Shown here piece after piece: positions 1-9,100 of a stretch of 13,443 nt of DNA. This DNA comes from Monoraphidium neglectum (Eukaryota > Chlorophyta > Chlorophyceae > Sphaeropleales > Selenastraceae). How positions within the stretch are numbered: the stretch's first letter is position 1; the number at the start of each line of letters is the position of its first letter. The position numbers and the translations under genes are program-made. The stretch lies in NCBI RefSeq assembly GCF_000611645.1, contig NW_014012198.1:1-13443 (forward strand), given 5' to 3'. Below the pieces are notes generated by a model. That model made no database searches and was not told where the DNA came from. It saw nothing but the letters and a program-made list of their open reading frames with translations.

Positions 1-996
1 GCCGTCGCGGCTGCCGCTCCCGCTGCCGCCGTCGCCTTCGACGGTGCCGGCGCCGTCGCCCGCGCCGGTGCTGGCCCTCAGCGCCTCCTCCTGCCAGGCG
101 GATGAGATTGGCTGGATGATCTTGATCCGCTTGCGCAGGTGCGCCAGGTCAGCAGGCAGCGCGTGGACTGCCAGGGACGAGGCGTCCGGCCCCGGCGTGT
201 TGGAGCCGCCGTCCTGGCTTGGTCGAGACACGTCCGCCCCGCTGCCCCCGCTGCCCTCCCTGCCTCCGCTGCCACCGCTGCCGCCGGTCCCCCCGCTGCC
301 ATCAGCGTCAGCAGCGGGCTCGGGCGCGGCGCGCTTGCCGCCCCCGCTCTGCTGGCCGCCCGAAGCAGCGGTGGCGGCTGCAGCAGCCTCTGGTTGCGGC
401 TGCGGCTGCGGGGCCTGGTGCGGTGCGGGCGCGGGCGCCGCTGGGCGCGAAAAGGCGCAGCCGCCGTGGATGAACATGCTGTGGCTGGCGTGATACTCGT
501 ATTGGGGTAACTGCGAGGCCGACGGGTGTGGCTGAGCCTGCAGGTGCGTCGGGCGAAGGACCCGGTGGGGCAGCGCCAGCGCAAAGTGCGACGCGTTGCT
601 GCCGCCGCTGGCGCTCGTGCTGGGCTGGCGCGCCGCGCCCGCAGCCGCGGCCGCGGCTGCGCTGCCGCCCAGCGCGCCGATCAGCCCGATCGCGCCGCTG
701 GCGTACAGCTGCTGCAGCGCCGCCGCCAGCGCGGCGGGGGGGCCCTGAGGCTGGGCCGGGTAGCCGTGGTGGCCGGGGCCGCCCGTGTCGATCAGGGCGG
801 CCGCATGGGGGGCCCCAAGACCGCTCGCAGCCTCAGCGCACGCGGCGCCCGGGGCCGCCGGCAAGAGCTCGCCGGGCCCGCTCCAAGCCGTGTTTGCATA
901 TTCTGGGCCTGCCGCGGCCCCGCCGCTAGGTTGCCACTCAGCGCCGCCGCAGGGATGCGCGTCCAGCGCGCCCGATCCTGCCTCGCGGGCCTGCAT
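1..996 (-). CDS. Unrecognised low-complexity Ala/Gly/Pro/Gln-rich protein, N-terminal part
   Basis: The minus-strand frame whose last codon is bases 3-1 stays open from about 1090 to the left edge, so the C-terminus is missing. The first convincing ATG is at 996-994 (start MQAREAGSG), giving 332 codons. An alternative is that this is an internal exon starting at 1066 after the acceptor-like ctgtttaacag, since the frame remains open there up to a TAG near 1093. Composition is Ala/Gly/Pro/Ser/Gln-rich, with a PQPQPQP-like run near 385-410 and a Gly/Ser linker near 240-300. Better-ordered islands are ALQQLYASGAIGLIGALGG (around 660-720), QYEYHASHSMFIHGGCAF (around 445-505) and HLRKRIKIIQPISSAWQEEA (around 80-145), the last basic and possibly helical. 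The ordered islands in this frame make it the coding frame rather than the opposite-strand frames. I recognise no family. A regulatory, partly disordered protein is a guess only. Confidence 0.55.
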   Translation of the reverse strand, partial: MQAREAGSGALDAHPCGGAEWQPSGGAAAGPEYANTAWSGPGELLPAAPGAACAEAASGLGAPHAAALIDTGGPGHHGYPAQPQGPPAALAAALQQLYASGAIGLIGALGGSAAAAAAAGAARQPSTSASGGSNASHFALALPHRVLRPTHLQAQPHPSASQLPQYEYHASHSMFIHGGCAFSRPAAPAPAPHQAPQPQPQPEAAAAATAASGGQQSGGGKRAAPEPAADADGSGGTGGSGGSGGREGSGGSGADVSRPSQDGGSNTPGPDASSLAVHALPADLAHLRKRIKIIQPISSAWQEEALRASTGAGDGAGTVEGDGGSGSGSRDG

Positions 997-1813
997 GCTG
1001 CAGTGCACCTCGCAAAGTTCGGCGCCCCCTGCGTGAACACGAACGACGTTGATGTGGACCCTTATCCTGTTAAACAGCAGTGTTGGCTGGCGCTAGGGCC
1101 GTGCACGGCTCTAACAAAAGCGAAAGCAAGCCCCCAGGTGATGGCCGCGGGCCAGCGTTTCGCGCTCCCTGACCCCGACATTCACCTCAAGACAGTTTAA
1201 TGAGTTGCTCTCAGCGCGTCCAGGCGCCAAAGTCCCCTCCGCGCGTCATCCCAAAGGCGGTGCTGGCCCAACGCAATCTTCGCATGTGGTCGCCGCTTTT
1301 TGGTTTGCGGTAGTCCATTCTTAGTTTCAACAACATATATGCACCGAATGGCTTCAAAGGCCGAGCAGCGCGGCCAACGGCGGTTCTTCGCGCCGACCGA
1401 CCATTCGTCGGTCCACTTTTTGGCCCATGGGCAATCCTCGCTCTGGGCACTTTGGCGCGTCGCCCACACCGCCAGCATCCCTTGGCTAAGACGATTAGGT
1501 CCCCAACAATTAACGTTGCCTCACGTAATACCTCCTGCGAGGCGCCGTGCGTGGCCAACATCGCTCATCCTCGTCCTGACTGTTATGATAGCTGACGCCC
1601 TCGCCGCACCCCATGACTAAACCACTGCGGGCAACACGGCAGGCAGGCCACCTGCCGGTGATGGCAGCAGCGTTACCCGGGCGGCGTTGCGCCTGGCCGC
1701 GTTGCACCCATCGCAGACAGGCGCTGAGCGCTCCGCTGCTAGCGCCCCGCCAGTCTGGGGCGGTGCCCCACCCCTCTACGCCCGTCCTTGCGCGCCATGC
1801 TTGGGGGGCACGT
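997..1813. other. Intergenic interval, probable promoter side of the leftmost gene
   Basis: No coding frame with family resemblance or biased composition was found on either strand, although several frames are open by chance. Base composition is more balanced than in the exons. A palindromic CATATATG lies at 1334-1341, and a possible splice acceptor with a pyrimidine-rich lead lies at 1067-1080 (minus strand). The interval should contain the promoter and 5' UTR of the leftmost gene, and possibly an upstream exon that I cannot identify. Confidence 0.4.
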
Positions 1814-1818
1814 TTACA
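1814..1818 (-). terminator. Possible TGTAA polyadenylation signal for the SLC35F gene
   Basis: TTACA on the plus strand reads TGTAA on the minus strand. It is the first such pentamer downstream of the SLC35F stop codon and implies a 3' UTR of about 860 bases. TGTAA is the common polyadenylation signal of chlorophycean algae. A pentamer can occur by chance, so this is suggestive only. Confidence 0.35.
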
Positions 1819-2674
1819 GCATAGAGAGAGGAGCCGTTTAGCCTGCCCCTGCACCCGTACCTGCTGGCGGGCGACCCCGAAGCAGCCCCAGCAGGGCGGT
1901 TTGCAGCGGGGCTCGCCTTGCGGCGCGCCTCGGCCTGCCAGCGGGGCAGAGAGAGGGCGGCGACGCCTCATGGGAGGCGTTGCCGCTGCGTTAACATCAA
2001 GGCAGAGCGGCTTCCATGGCTCCACACGGTGTGCAGCCCACATGCCCTTGGAAAATCTCCATTGGGTTTTAAGGGTGTGACTCGGACCGCAGAATGGGGG
2101 TTGGTTGCAAGGGGACAGCAAAGCGGGGGCTCGGACAGTGACCCCGGCTTCGTGCCTCATGGACAGCGCTTGCGGCTACCTCAAATGTGTACATGCCAGG
2201 GTTTAGTGGCCAGGCGGCATCCACAGCATATGGTGGGGTGTGCCTAGAAAGACAGCACAACGGGATACCGTACTGCATGTGCAGGTTGGAACATCACATG
2301 GCAGTCAAAATCATGGAAAAATGGACTATAATGCATCATAAGCAATTGTAAACGCTGCAAGGGGTGGCAAGGCGGCATGCGCACTGCACGCAAGCAAAAT
2401 GCTGCCGCCTTTCTCGCATATGAGGCCGCAGCAAAAGCTGTCTCGTGACTCAAGCCCCAGGCTGCCGCGGAGCCCCGACCAACCGCCGCCAGCTGCCGGC
2501 CGCCGGCATGGCTGGCGTCAGCCGGCCGCGCCAGGCCAGTCACGTCAGCCCGGGGCGCCAGCAGCAGCGTGCACTGGCCGCTCTCGTCGGCGCGCGCGGC
2601 GAGCCCCACAGAATGGCTTCGACCCCGTCTCTGGTGCCAGCACGCTCCAGCTGCGGCCCTGCTGCGGCCTTCTG
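1819..2674 (-). other. Probable 3' UTR of the SLC35F gene
   Basis: No supported coding sequence here. A 216-codon minus-strand frame (1510-2160) runs through part of it but has no recognisable motifs and overlaps an equally open plus-strand frame. The stretch lies between the SLC35F stop and the first downstream TGTAA, so it is best read as untranslated 3' sequence. Confidence 0.35.
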
Positions 2675-4894
2675 CTAGACCGTGCCAGCCGGCGCCGGCC
2701 GCGGCGGCGGGGCCTGCTGCCACTGAACAAGCAGATCCGCGCCGCTGCCCTCTCGTCGCAGCTGCTGCCCCTGCCCCTGCTGCTGTTCCTGCTGCTGCCG
2801 AAGCCGTTGCTGCTCCTGCTGCTCACTTGAAAAGTGGTCGTCCTCGTCAGCAACAGGGACGGCCTCGAAGCCGCGCGCACTCGCATGCAGCGCCGACGCG
2901 CCGCCGTCGCCGGCTGCACCGCGCCCGTCGTCCGCCTTGGCGCTGCCTGCAGACGCGTACAGCACGAGCCCCGCCGCGACGAGCGCGAGCGACGCCGCGA
3001 ACCACCCGCCGGCGCCGCCGAAGCCGCCGAACAGCAGCACGCGCGCGGCGGCCGCCCACATGTCTGACGTCAGCAGCGACAGGTTGAGGGCCGTCGCGCC
3101 GCCCCAGACCAGCACCACCGGCACGAGCGACGAGAAGGCGAACAGTGCCGCGGTGAAGGCGCCAAACGCGACGCCCACAGACTGCACCAACGCGTGCCGT
3201 CCCTCCGCCTGCCCGGCGCCGCCCGCGCCGCCGGCGTCGGGCGCGAGCAGCGCGGCCCACGCGCCACGCTCGAGCAGGGCAGCCTGCGCCGCGGCGATGA
3301 GTGCGCCGAAGGCGCCGACCATGCCCAACACCTCAGCTGTGGAGGCGGCCCCAAGGAACAGCTCCTGTGAGATGCAAGTTGGGGGCGGGCAGCTTGGCAG
3401 TGGGGACGACAAGCAGTGTGTTTGAAGGCTGGCCCGTGGCCACGGGCGGGCGCCACAGGCGAGCGAAAGCAGCACGCCGTTATTGAGCAGAACGCCCCGA
3501 GGGGCCCCCTTGGAACAACGGCGGCCGGCCCTGGCATCGGCGGGCGCAATCACTACCGCGGAAGCTGCAGCGCTGTAAGCCTCGGCTGCTGCAAAATTAT
3601 TTCAGGCAGTAGCAGCTCCCCCGGTGTCCAGGCAGCACACGCGGCATTCCCCACCGCATACACACCTGCGTAACATTGCTGACAGCGTACAGCAGCGCGC
3701 CCGCCACCACCAACGCGTCCCCCAGCAGCGGCGCCGGCCCCGCCGTGCTGCTCACGCCCTCGCTCGCCACCAGCAGCGCGAGGCCAGCGACGCACACGCC
3801 CGCGGCCACGTAGTGGCGGGGGCGGTAGCGGGCAGAGAGGACGAAATAGGAGAGCGCGATGACAGCGGGGATGGTGAAGCAGTCGAGAAGTGTGACGGAC
3901 GTGAGGCTTGTGTATTGATAGGCCTGCATGCGGCCGGAGGAGGCGGAGGGCGGGGCCGGGGGCTGGGTTTCCCTGAAGGATTGAGAGGGTGTGCCGCGGC
4001 AGGGGCCGAGCAAGGCGCATACCACGCCACGAGCCCCGGCTCACGTAGCAAGGGCAGAGACGAGCGCAGCCGGGCGCGCGCACACGTATGTATCCCCAGC
4101 GCGCAGGGCAGCCTGGGCGCCGCTTCAGCACCGTTGCTGCGCCGCCGCACCTTCACCACGAGGAAGTTTGCCTCGACATCCACCAAGGCAAGGGCCGCGT
4201 AGCACCACCACGGCCGCGCGAGCGCGCCGCCGCGCGCCAGCCGCGCGCCGCCGAACGCGAGCGCCAGCAGCCCGTAGTTGAGCACCGACTGGCTGGTCGG
4301 CAGCGCGACGCCGGCGGCGGCGAGGGCGGCGGAGGAGATGCCTGGCGGTGAGGGGGTGGGGTGGGGTGGAGGGCGTCCCGTGTCGTGGTGGGGGTAAGGG
4401 GGTCGATGCTGCGGCGGGCGTTGATTATGGAGGACAGGGGGCCGGCCACTGAGCCAGCCTGGCGCCTGTGCAAGCCGGCAGCCCGCACGAGACATGGGCG
4501 GTGCAGCATCGGGCACGCACCCGTGACGGCCAGGCACAGGGAGAGGAACTGCGCCAAGAGGACAGCCGCGATCAGGCGGCGGCGCGAGCCCGCACGCGAC
4601 GCGGTGTGCTGGCCTGCGGCTCCCAACAGTCGACGAGCGGGTGGCGCTGGCGGAACATGAGGTTTGTGCTATGTCTGGTGCATCAGCACTTGGCCTCGGC
4701 GGCGTGCCCGGGGCAAGGGCACACGCGCAACACACACACGGCCGTCTGCAGCCAGCAGCACGAGCAGGAATGCTGGTCATGTTGGTCACGCCCCAGGTTG
4801 CGTCGCTCTTCTTACCAGTCCACTTTCCATCCAACGCCTCCCTATCCACATCCATTGCCGACCAGCTGCGCGGCCGTCCTTCGCCTTCGCTCAT
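2675..4894 (-). CDS. SLC35F: SLC35F-type solute transporter (drug/metabolite transporter superfamily), complete, 5 exons
   Basis: Exons on the minus strand are 4894-4816, 4646-4521, 4341-4151, 3923-3666 and 3364-2675. They total 1344 bases, a 447-residue protein, close to the usual 370-450 of SLC35F1/F2-like transporters. All introns are GT-AG, and the exon phases join without a frameshift. Family signatures: a first membrane helix around residues 51-67 (LIAAVLLAQFLSLCLAVTG), QSVLNYGLLALAF, DVEANFLVVK at 123-132 running across the exon junction into AYQYTSLTSVTLLDCFTIP (133-151), PLLGDALVVAGALLYAVSNVT just before the last intron, EVLGMVGAFGALIAAAQ, and ATALNLSLLTSDM. About ten membrane helices are expected. 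The cytosolic C-terminal tail (about 50 residues) is Gln-rich, which is not typical. Start: ATG at 4894 is in frame with a second ATG at 4855, so either could be used. The least certain junction is the first acceptor (4647), chosen because it alone of the nearby AGs keeps phase. The family sits in membranes of the secretory pathway or at the cell surface; its substrate is not known from sequence. Confidence 0.9.
4151..4520 (-). other. SLC35F intron 2 and exon 3, with a C-rich polypyrimidine tract
   Basis: Intron 2 runs from donor GTGCGT at 4520 to the acceptor ending at 4342. Just before the acceptor the transcript carries CCACCCC-type repeats (plus strand 4350-4372, GGGGTGGGGTGG). This is the same sort of tract that precedes the acceptor of the ABCG intron. 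Exon 3 then encodes the second and third membrane helices. Confidence 0.6.
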
Positions 4895-5753
4895 CCGTCT
4901 AGTCCCCCCGCAAGGGAACCATTGGTTGTTCCATGTATCAAGTAATCAGTCTCAAAATCAAGCCCGTAATCCCCGTGTCAGCGATCTCGGGCAGCCTGCG
5001 TCGTCACCCGAAAAATCCCTCACAGGAGGAGCTCAGCTGCTCCCATGTGGAACGCTCTGTGATGCACTCTTTTGCAAGCGATCGAGCTCTCCTGTAAACG
5101 AGCATTATGTCACGCACGAGCTAATGAGCGCTGTGGTACCGCCGCTTGCCGTGTTAGCTGCCGTCAAATGCCCCAGCCGAGGTGGCAGCCCTGCACTGTT
5201 TGCCTCACCCGTCGCCGCCCAGCTTCCATACGTTATGTTCATCATGCTGTTAGAACATGGAGACGGAAGCCAAAAGCGGCACACCCACTACACGCGTGCA
5301 CAACGCATCGCCGTCTGGTGCCTCTGTACAACACATGTCATGACATCCACTGAACCTTCTACGCAAACACATCCACTACCAATCCTGCCTACCATCTATC
5401 AATGCTATTTCGGTGTGCTGCAACAACTTTTTCCCACACATGGCGTGCACGCTCTGCCTTACCTACATTGCTTTGTGCTGAGCTGCATCAGCGTTTGCAG
5501 GACACCGTGCAAATCTAGAGTGATGTGGCTGTTTCAAAGTGTTGAGACCCCTCCTGTGGCGGGGAGGCTGCTGCTAAAGGTGACTAGCCAACGAGGCCGC
5601 CGATGTTGACAGCGGCAAAAGGAAAAGGAACGCTGGCCGCCGCAAAGCTGCGGCGGCGCACTGCAGCCAGAAGCGCCCTGCCCCACAACCCGTCTTGAAA
5701 ACTGGTGTGCCCAAGTGAATTGGGCGTTGGTCGCTGAATCCCTTCACTGCTGG
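4895..5753. other. Intergenic interval, SLC35F promoter side
   Basis: Lower GC than the genes and no family-like coding frame. A CCAAT motif on the minus strand at 4925-4921 lies about 27 bases before the SLC35F start; no TATA box is obvious. A 322-codon plus-strand frame crosses most of this interval but has no recognisable domain. A plus-strand TGTAA at 5094-5098 has no plus-strand gene to serve. Confidence 0.4.
5636..5657. repeat. Perfect inverted repeat, 9-base arms and 4-base loop
   Basis: Bases 5636-5644 and 5649-5657 are exact reverse complements (GC-rich arms), separated by AAGC. It lies just beyond the probable 3' end of the TruA gene. It could form a stable hairpin in RNA or DNA. 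No role can be assigned; GC-rich genomes produce such hairpins by chance. Confidence 0.6.
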
Positions 5754-5758
5754 TTACA
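5754..5758 (-). terminator. Possible TGTAA polyadenylation signal for the TruA gene
   Basis: The minus strand reads TGTAA. It is the first such site downstream of the TruA stop at 6161 and would give a 3' UTR of about 400 bases, typical for green algae. A chance match cannot be excluded. Confidence 0.45.
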
Positions 5759-6160
5759 CCTGCCTGAAAGGCTTTCGCGAGTGAAGTACAGGCAAACGGC
5801 TCCGGTCAGCCAGCGCGGCGTGCTGGCGTGCCACACTGGGGCGTTCGAAGGTTCCCTGTGAGCCCTGCAGCAGGCCTCTTTGCGCGGATGCGCGGGCCTA
5901 GGTGCCTCTTGATGTGAGCTTGTGCGTGGAGCGCTTTGTCAAGCGCTTGATTGTGAAAGTACGCGAGCATGATGCCAAGCCGGTCCTGTGAAACCTCGTG
6001 CGGAGTCAGCAGCTGACGCTGCAGCGGCGCAGTTGCAAGCGCGTTTCGTCCCGACAGCAGGTGTGTGAATGGGGCACCGAAAAGTCAAGAATGGAGTCGG
6101 CAAAAGCTTCCACATCAATGCGCCCACCGCCAGCGCGGTCCAGCGGTCCTCGTCTTGACC
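5759..6160 (-). other. Probable 3' UTR of the TruA gene
   Basis: Non-coding stretch between the TruA stop codon and the downstream TGTAA. It contains the 12-base palindrome TCAAGCGCTTGA at 5939-5950. No coding frame here has recognisable motifs. Confidence 0.45.
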
Positions 6161-9100
6161 TCACTCCTCCTCCCCATCCTCATCTGTCCCGGCGCCGCCG
6201 CCCCCGCCGCCGCCCTCCTCCACGGCGCCCCCGCCGCCCCGGCCCCCCCGCGCCACCGCCTCCACGCCTTCCGGCAGCTCGTACAGCACCCTCATCAGGT
6301 ACAGCCCGTGCGGCGGCGCAGCCTCCGGCAGGCGCCCGCGGTCGCCGGACTCGAGGAGCTGCGCCACCTGGCCGGGCGCCAGCCGCCCGTGGCCGACCTC
6401 CACCAGCGCCGCCACCAGCATCCGCACCATCCTGCGGCGCCGGGGCGCATGTGAACAACACGGGGTTTGGGGCCGCGGCGTGGGGCGGCGCGAAGAGCAT
6501 GGGGCCGCAGCCACGGCGCGAGGGGCGGCCGCCTGCGGCCGGGGGCCCCTGATTACAGCACACGTGCACGCGCACACACGCACACACACACACACACACA
6601 CGCACACACACACACACACACGAACACAAACACACACACACATGCGCACATGCACACACGTTTTCACACACACACACACAGACCGGGGTATAATGCAGAG
6701 CAGCTAAGCCCTCAAGGGCGTCTCGGCCCCCAAGGCCCCGCCCTCGCCCACGCGGCGGCGGGCGCGGCGCCCCACCTGTAGAGGAACCCGTTGCCCGCGA
6801 CCTCCACCCGCACGTGCCCGCCGCCCGGCGCCCCGCCGTACGGCGGCGGCGGCCAGGGGGCGTCTGGCTCCTCTATCACATCGAGCTTCCAGAGGTGTCG
6901 CACGTTCTTGTCGGAGGTGCGCTCCGGCTTGATGCCGCGCTCGACAAGGTGCGGCTTCTTGCGCTTCAGCCTGCCAAGGCCTGGCTCGGCGGCGCGGGGC
7001 GGCGGGATGGTGGTGACTGTCTTTGGGGGGGGGGGAGGGCGCTCGGTCCAGCCGGGGACCGTGAGGCGCGCGCGGCTCTTGGGGAATGGGCAAGCCGCGG
7101 GGCCCGGCCGCCGGCGGGTCGGAACGGCGCTGCCCAACACCACTTCTTTTGAGTCGCCCGCAGGTGCGATTGCTGTGCCATTGGTGTGGTTGACCATCAC
7201 CTGAGGGCCTCTTCTTGTCCATGAAAGCCGAGTAGTTGTGCACGCCCTGGGTTGGGAGGGGCCGCGTCGGGGCGGGCGCTGGGCAGCAATGCACATGAAC
7301 CATCTGCACTTTGCACACCAACGAGGTGCTGACCAATGAGCTGAAGGCTGGTTGGCCATGTGAAGGTGCCGCCATGCCTGCAACGCAGAATCGGCGTATC
7401 TCTGACCTATATACCGTTGTAGCAAACACAGCAGAGATCTGCAAAGCCGCAGACCGCCCCACCGTCCTGCACGACGGACCAGAGCCCCCGCCAACACAGC
7501 CGCCCGCGGATCCCGCGCCGCAGCGCGGGCCGAACGCGCCCCTCAGCCCGGGCGGGCCGCGGCGTGCGCCCCACACCTGCAGCTGCTGCGCGGCTTCCCG
7601 CATCGCGTCCACATCGAGCTTGACGTCCCCCAGGCTCCGCGGCTTGCCCCTCGATTGCTCGCACCACCGGTCGTGCACCCACCACCGCTGGCGCGTGTCG
7701 CGGGGGCTGGGGGCGCCGCAGCCCATCAGGTAATGGTACTCCTTACCGCAGCTGCTGAAGTGGGCGTCGAAGCCTGGGCGCACCCGTCAGCCGCAAATCG
7801 TTTTGGTTTGAGGGGTCAAATTCAACGTTAGCATCAGAGGAGGGGAGCCCGCGGGCTGCAGGCTCGGCCAAAGTTTTGGTTCAGGCGCGCATGGCGCTGC
7901 AGGGCAGGGGTTTTGGCGTGCCGGGGGCTGCGGACAGGTTGCGAGCGCTCGGCGCAGTAGCACTAATGTCCACCACGCCTCACCCTCTGGTGCGAGCTCA
8001 ATGCACTGCACCTGAGAGGCATGGACAAGGCAGACAGCAGTTGTGGTGGTGGTGGTGGGGGGCTGCTCTTCAGAGCCGGCGCGGCATTGAATAATCGAGG
8101 TTGGCGGAGGCAAACGCAGTGGAGAGTGCGCCGCCGCCCATAGAACACACGGCCGTGCATTGCCGCCGCGGCGCGGCACCGCTACGACGGGAGCCGGCCC
8201 GAGCGCACGGACGCCCATAAAAAGGAAGCACGCCCTGCGCCTCACGGCCTTGTTGGATCCAGGGTCCCCTCTGCTTGCCTTGACATCATTTGGGAGCACC
8301 CCGTTGAGGTAGAGCTGCAGCGTCTCGGGCTCAAAGGAGTCTCGTGAGCCATAGGCGTCCAAATGAACGATCTGCGTGCGAGGTCGCGCGCGCGTGGGGG
8401 CGGGGCGGGTCGAGCGCTGTCAGGAGGGGCGCTTCGCAAGGGTTGGCGTGCGGCATGAGGGCCGCAACGAGGGGACGCAAGGGACGCTGCCGCAAAGTTT
8501 CTAAGCCGGTGTCCATATACAATGCGTCCACGCAGTAAGAGTAGCCCAAGCCGATGAGCCCACGGGCTCCTGAAGCGCCCGCTATGGGCGGCGCTGGTCG
8601 TATCTGGGCTCCTCGCCGCCCTCCTTTCCTGCCCCTCAGGGCGCGCCCTCACCTGCCCGAGAGCGTGCGCGCCGCCGTCGGTGCGGCTCGCGCCGACGCA
8701 CCTAGATGCCGGCATGAGCACGCGCGACACTGCCTTCTCCAGCTCTCCCTGAACGGTGCGCACCTGCTTGCAGCGCCGCGCAGCATGCAGTGGCGCGCGC
8801 ACGCGGGCGATCGGGGACCCTGGGGCCCGCACTGCGCCATGCGGCGCCGCGGAGCATCGCATGGAGGCAGTCTAGGCGCGCGCATGCGGATCGGCTACCC
8901 TTGGGCGAGTCCGGGCCGCTCGCATGCGGCTGCTCTGTGCGGTTCGGTCACCATGCGCGGCGCCCCTCGCCCTCCTGGGCTTGCCTGGCCTGCCTGCCAC
9001 TGGAACCCGGCAAATTCAGAGCCATCATACGCCACAGTCTGAGTGGGGGGTTAGGGTTGCTGAGGGTGGACGATGCTACTCAGGCGTGGCAGGTGGCATT

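Noticed and set aside
78..584. 168-codon minus-strand frame and overlapping plus-strand frames at the left end
   Set aside because: They are out-of-frame shadows. The minus frame ending at base 1 has ordered motifs and stays open much longer.
1510..2160. 216-codon minus-strand frame with an ATG
   Set aside because: Composition looks random (many Arg, Trp and Cys), no motif is visible, and an equally open plus-strand frame overlaps it. It fits untranslated sequence better.
5838..5860. TTCGAA motif resembling a tRNA T-loop
   Set aside because: The flanks do not form a T arm, and there is no D arm, anticodon arm or acceptor stem at the right distances.
6180..6679. Open frames encoding Cys-Val or His-Thr repeats
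   Set aside because: Translation of the CA/TG microsatellite in intron 8; not a protein.
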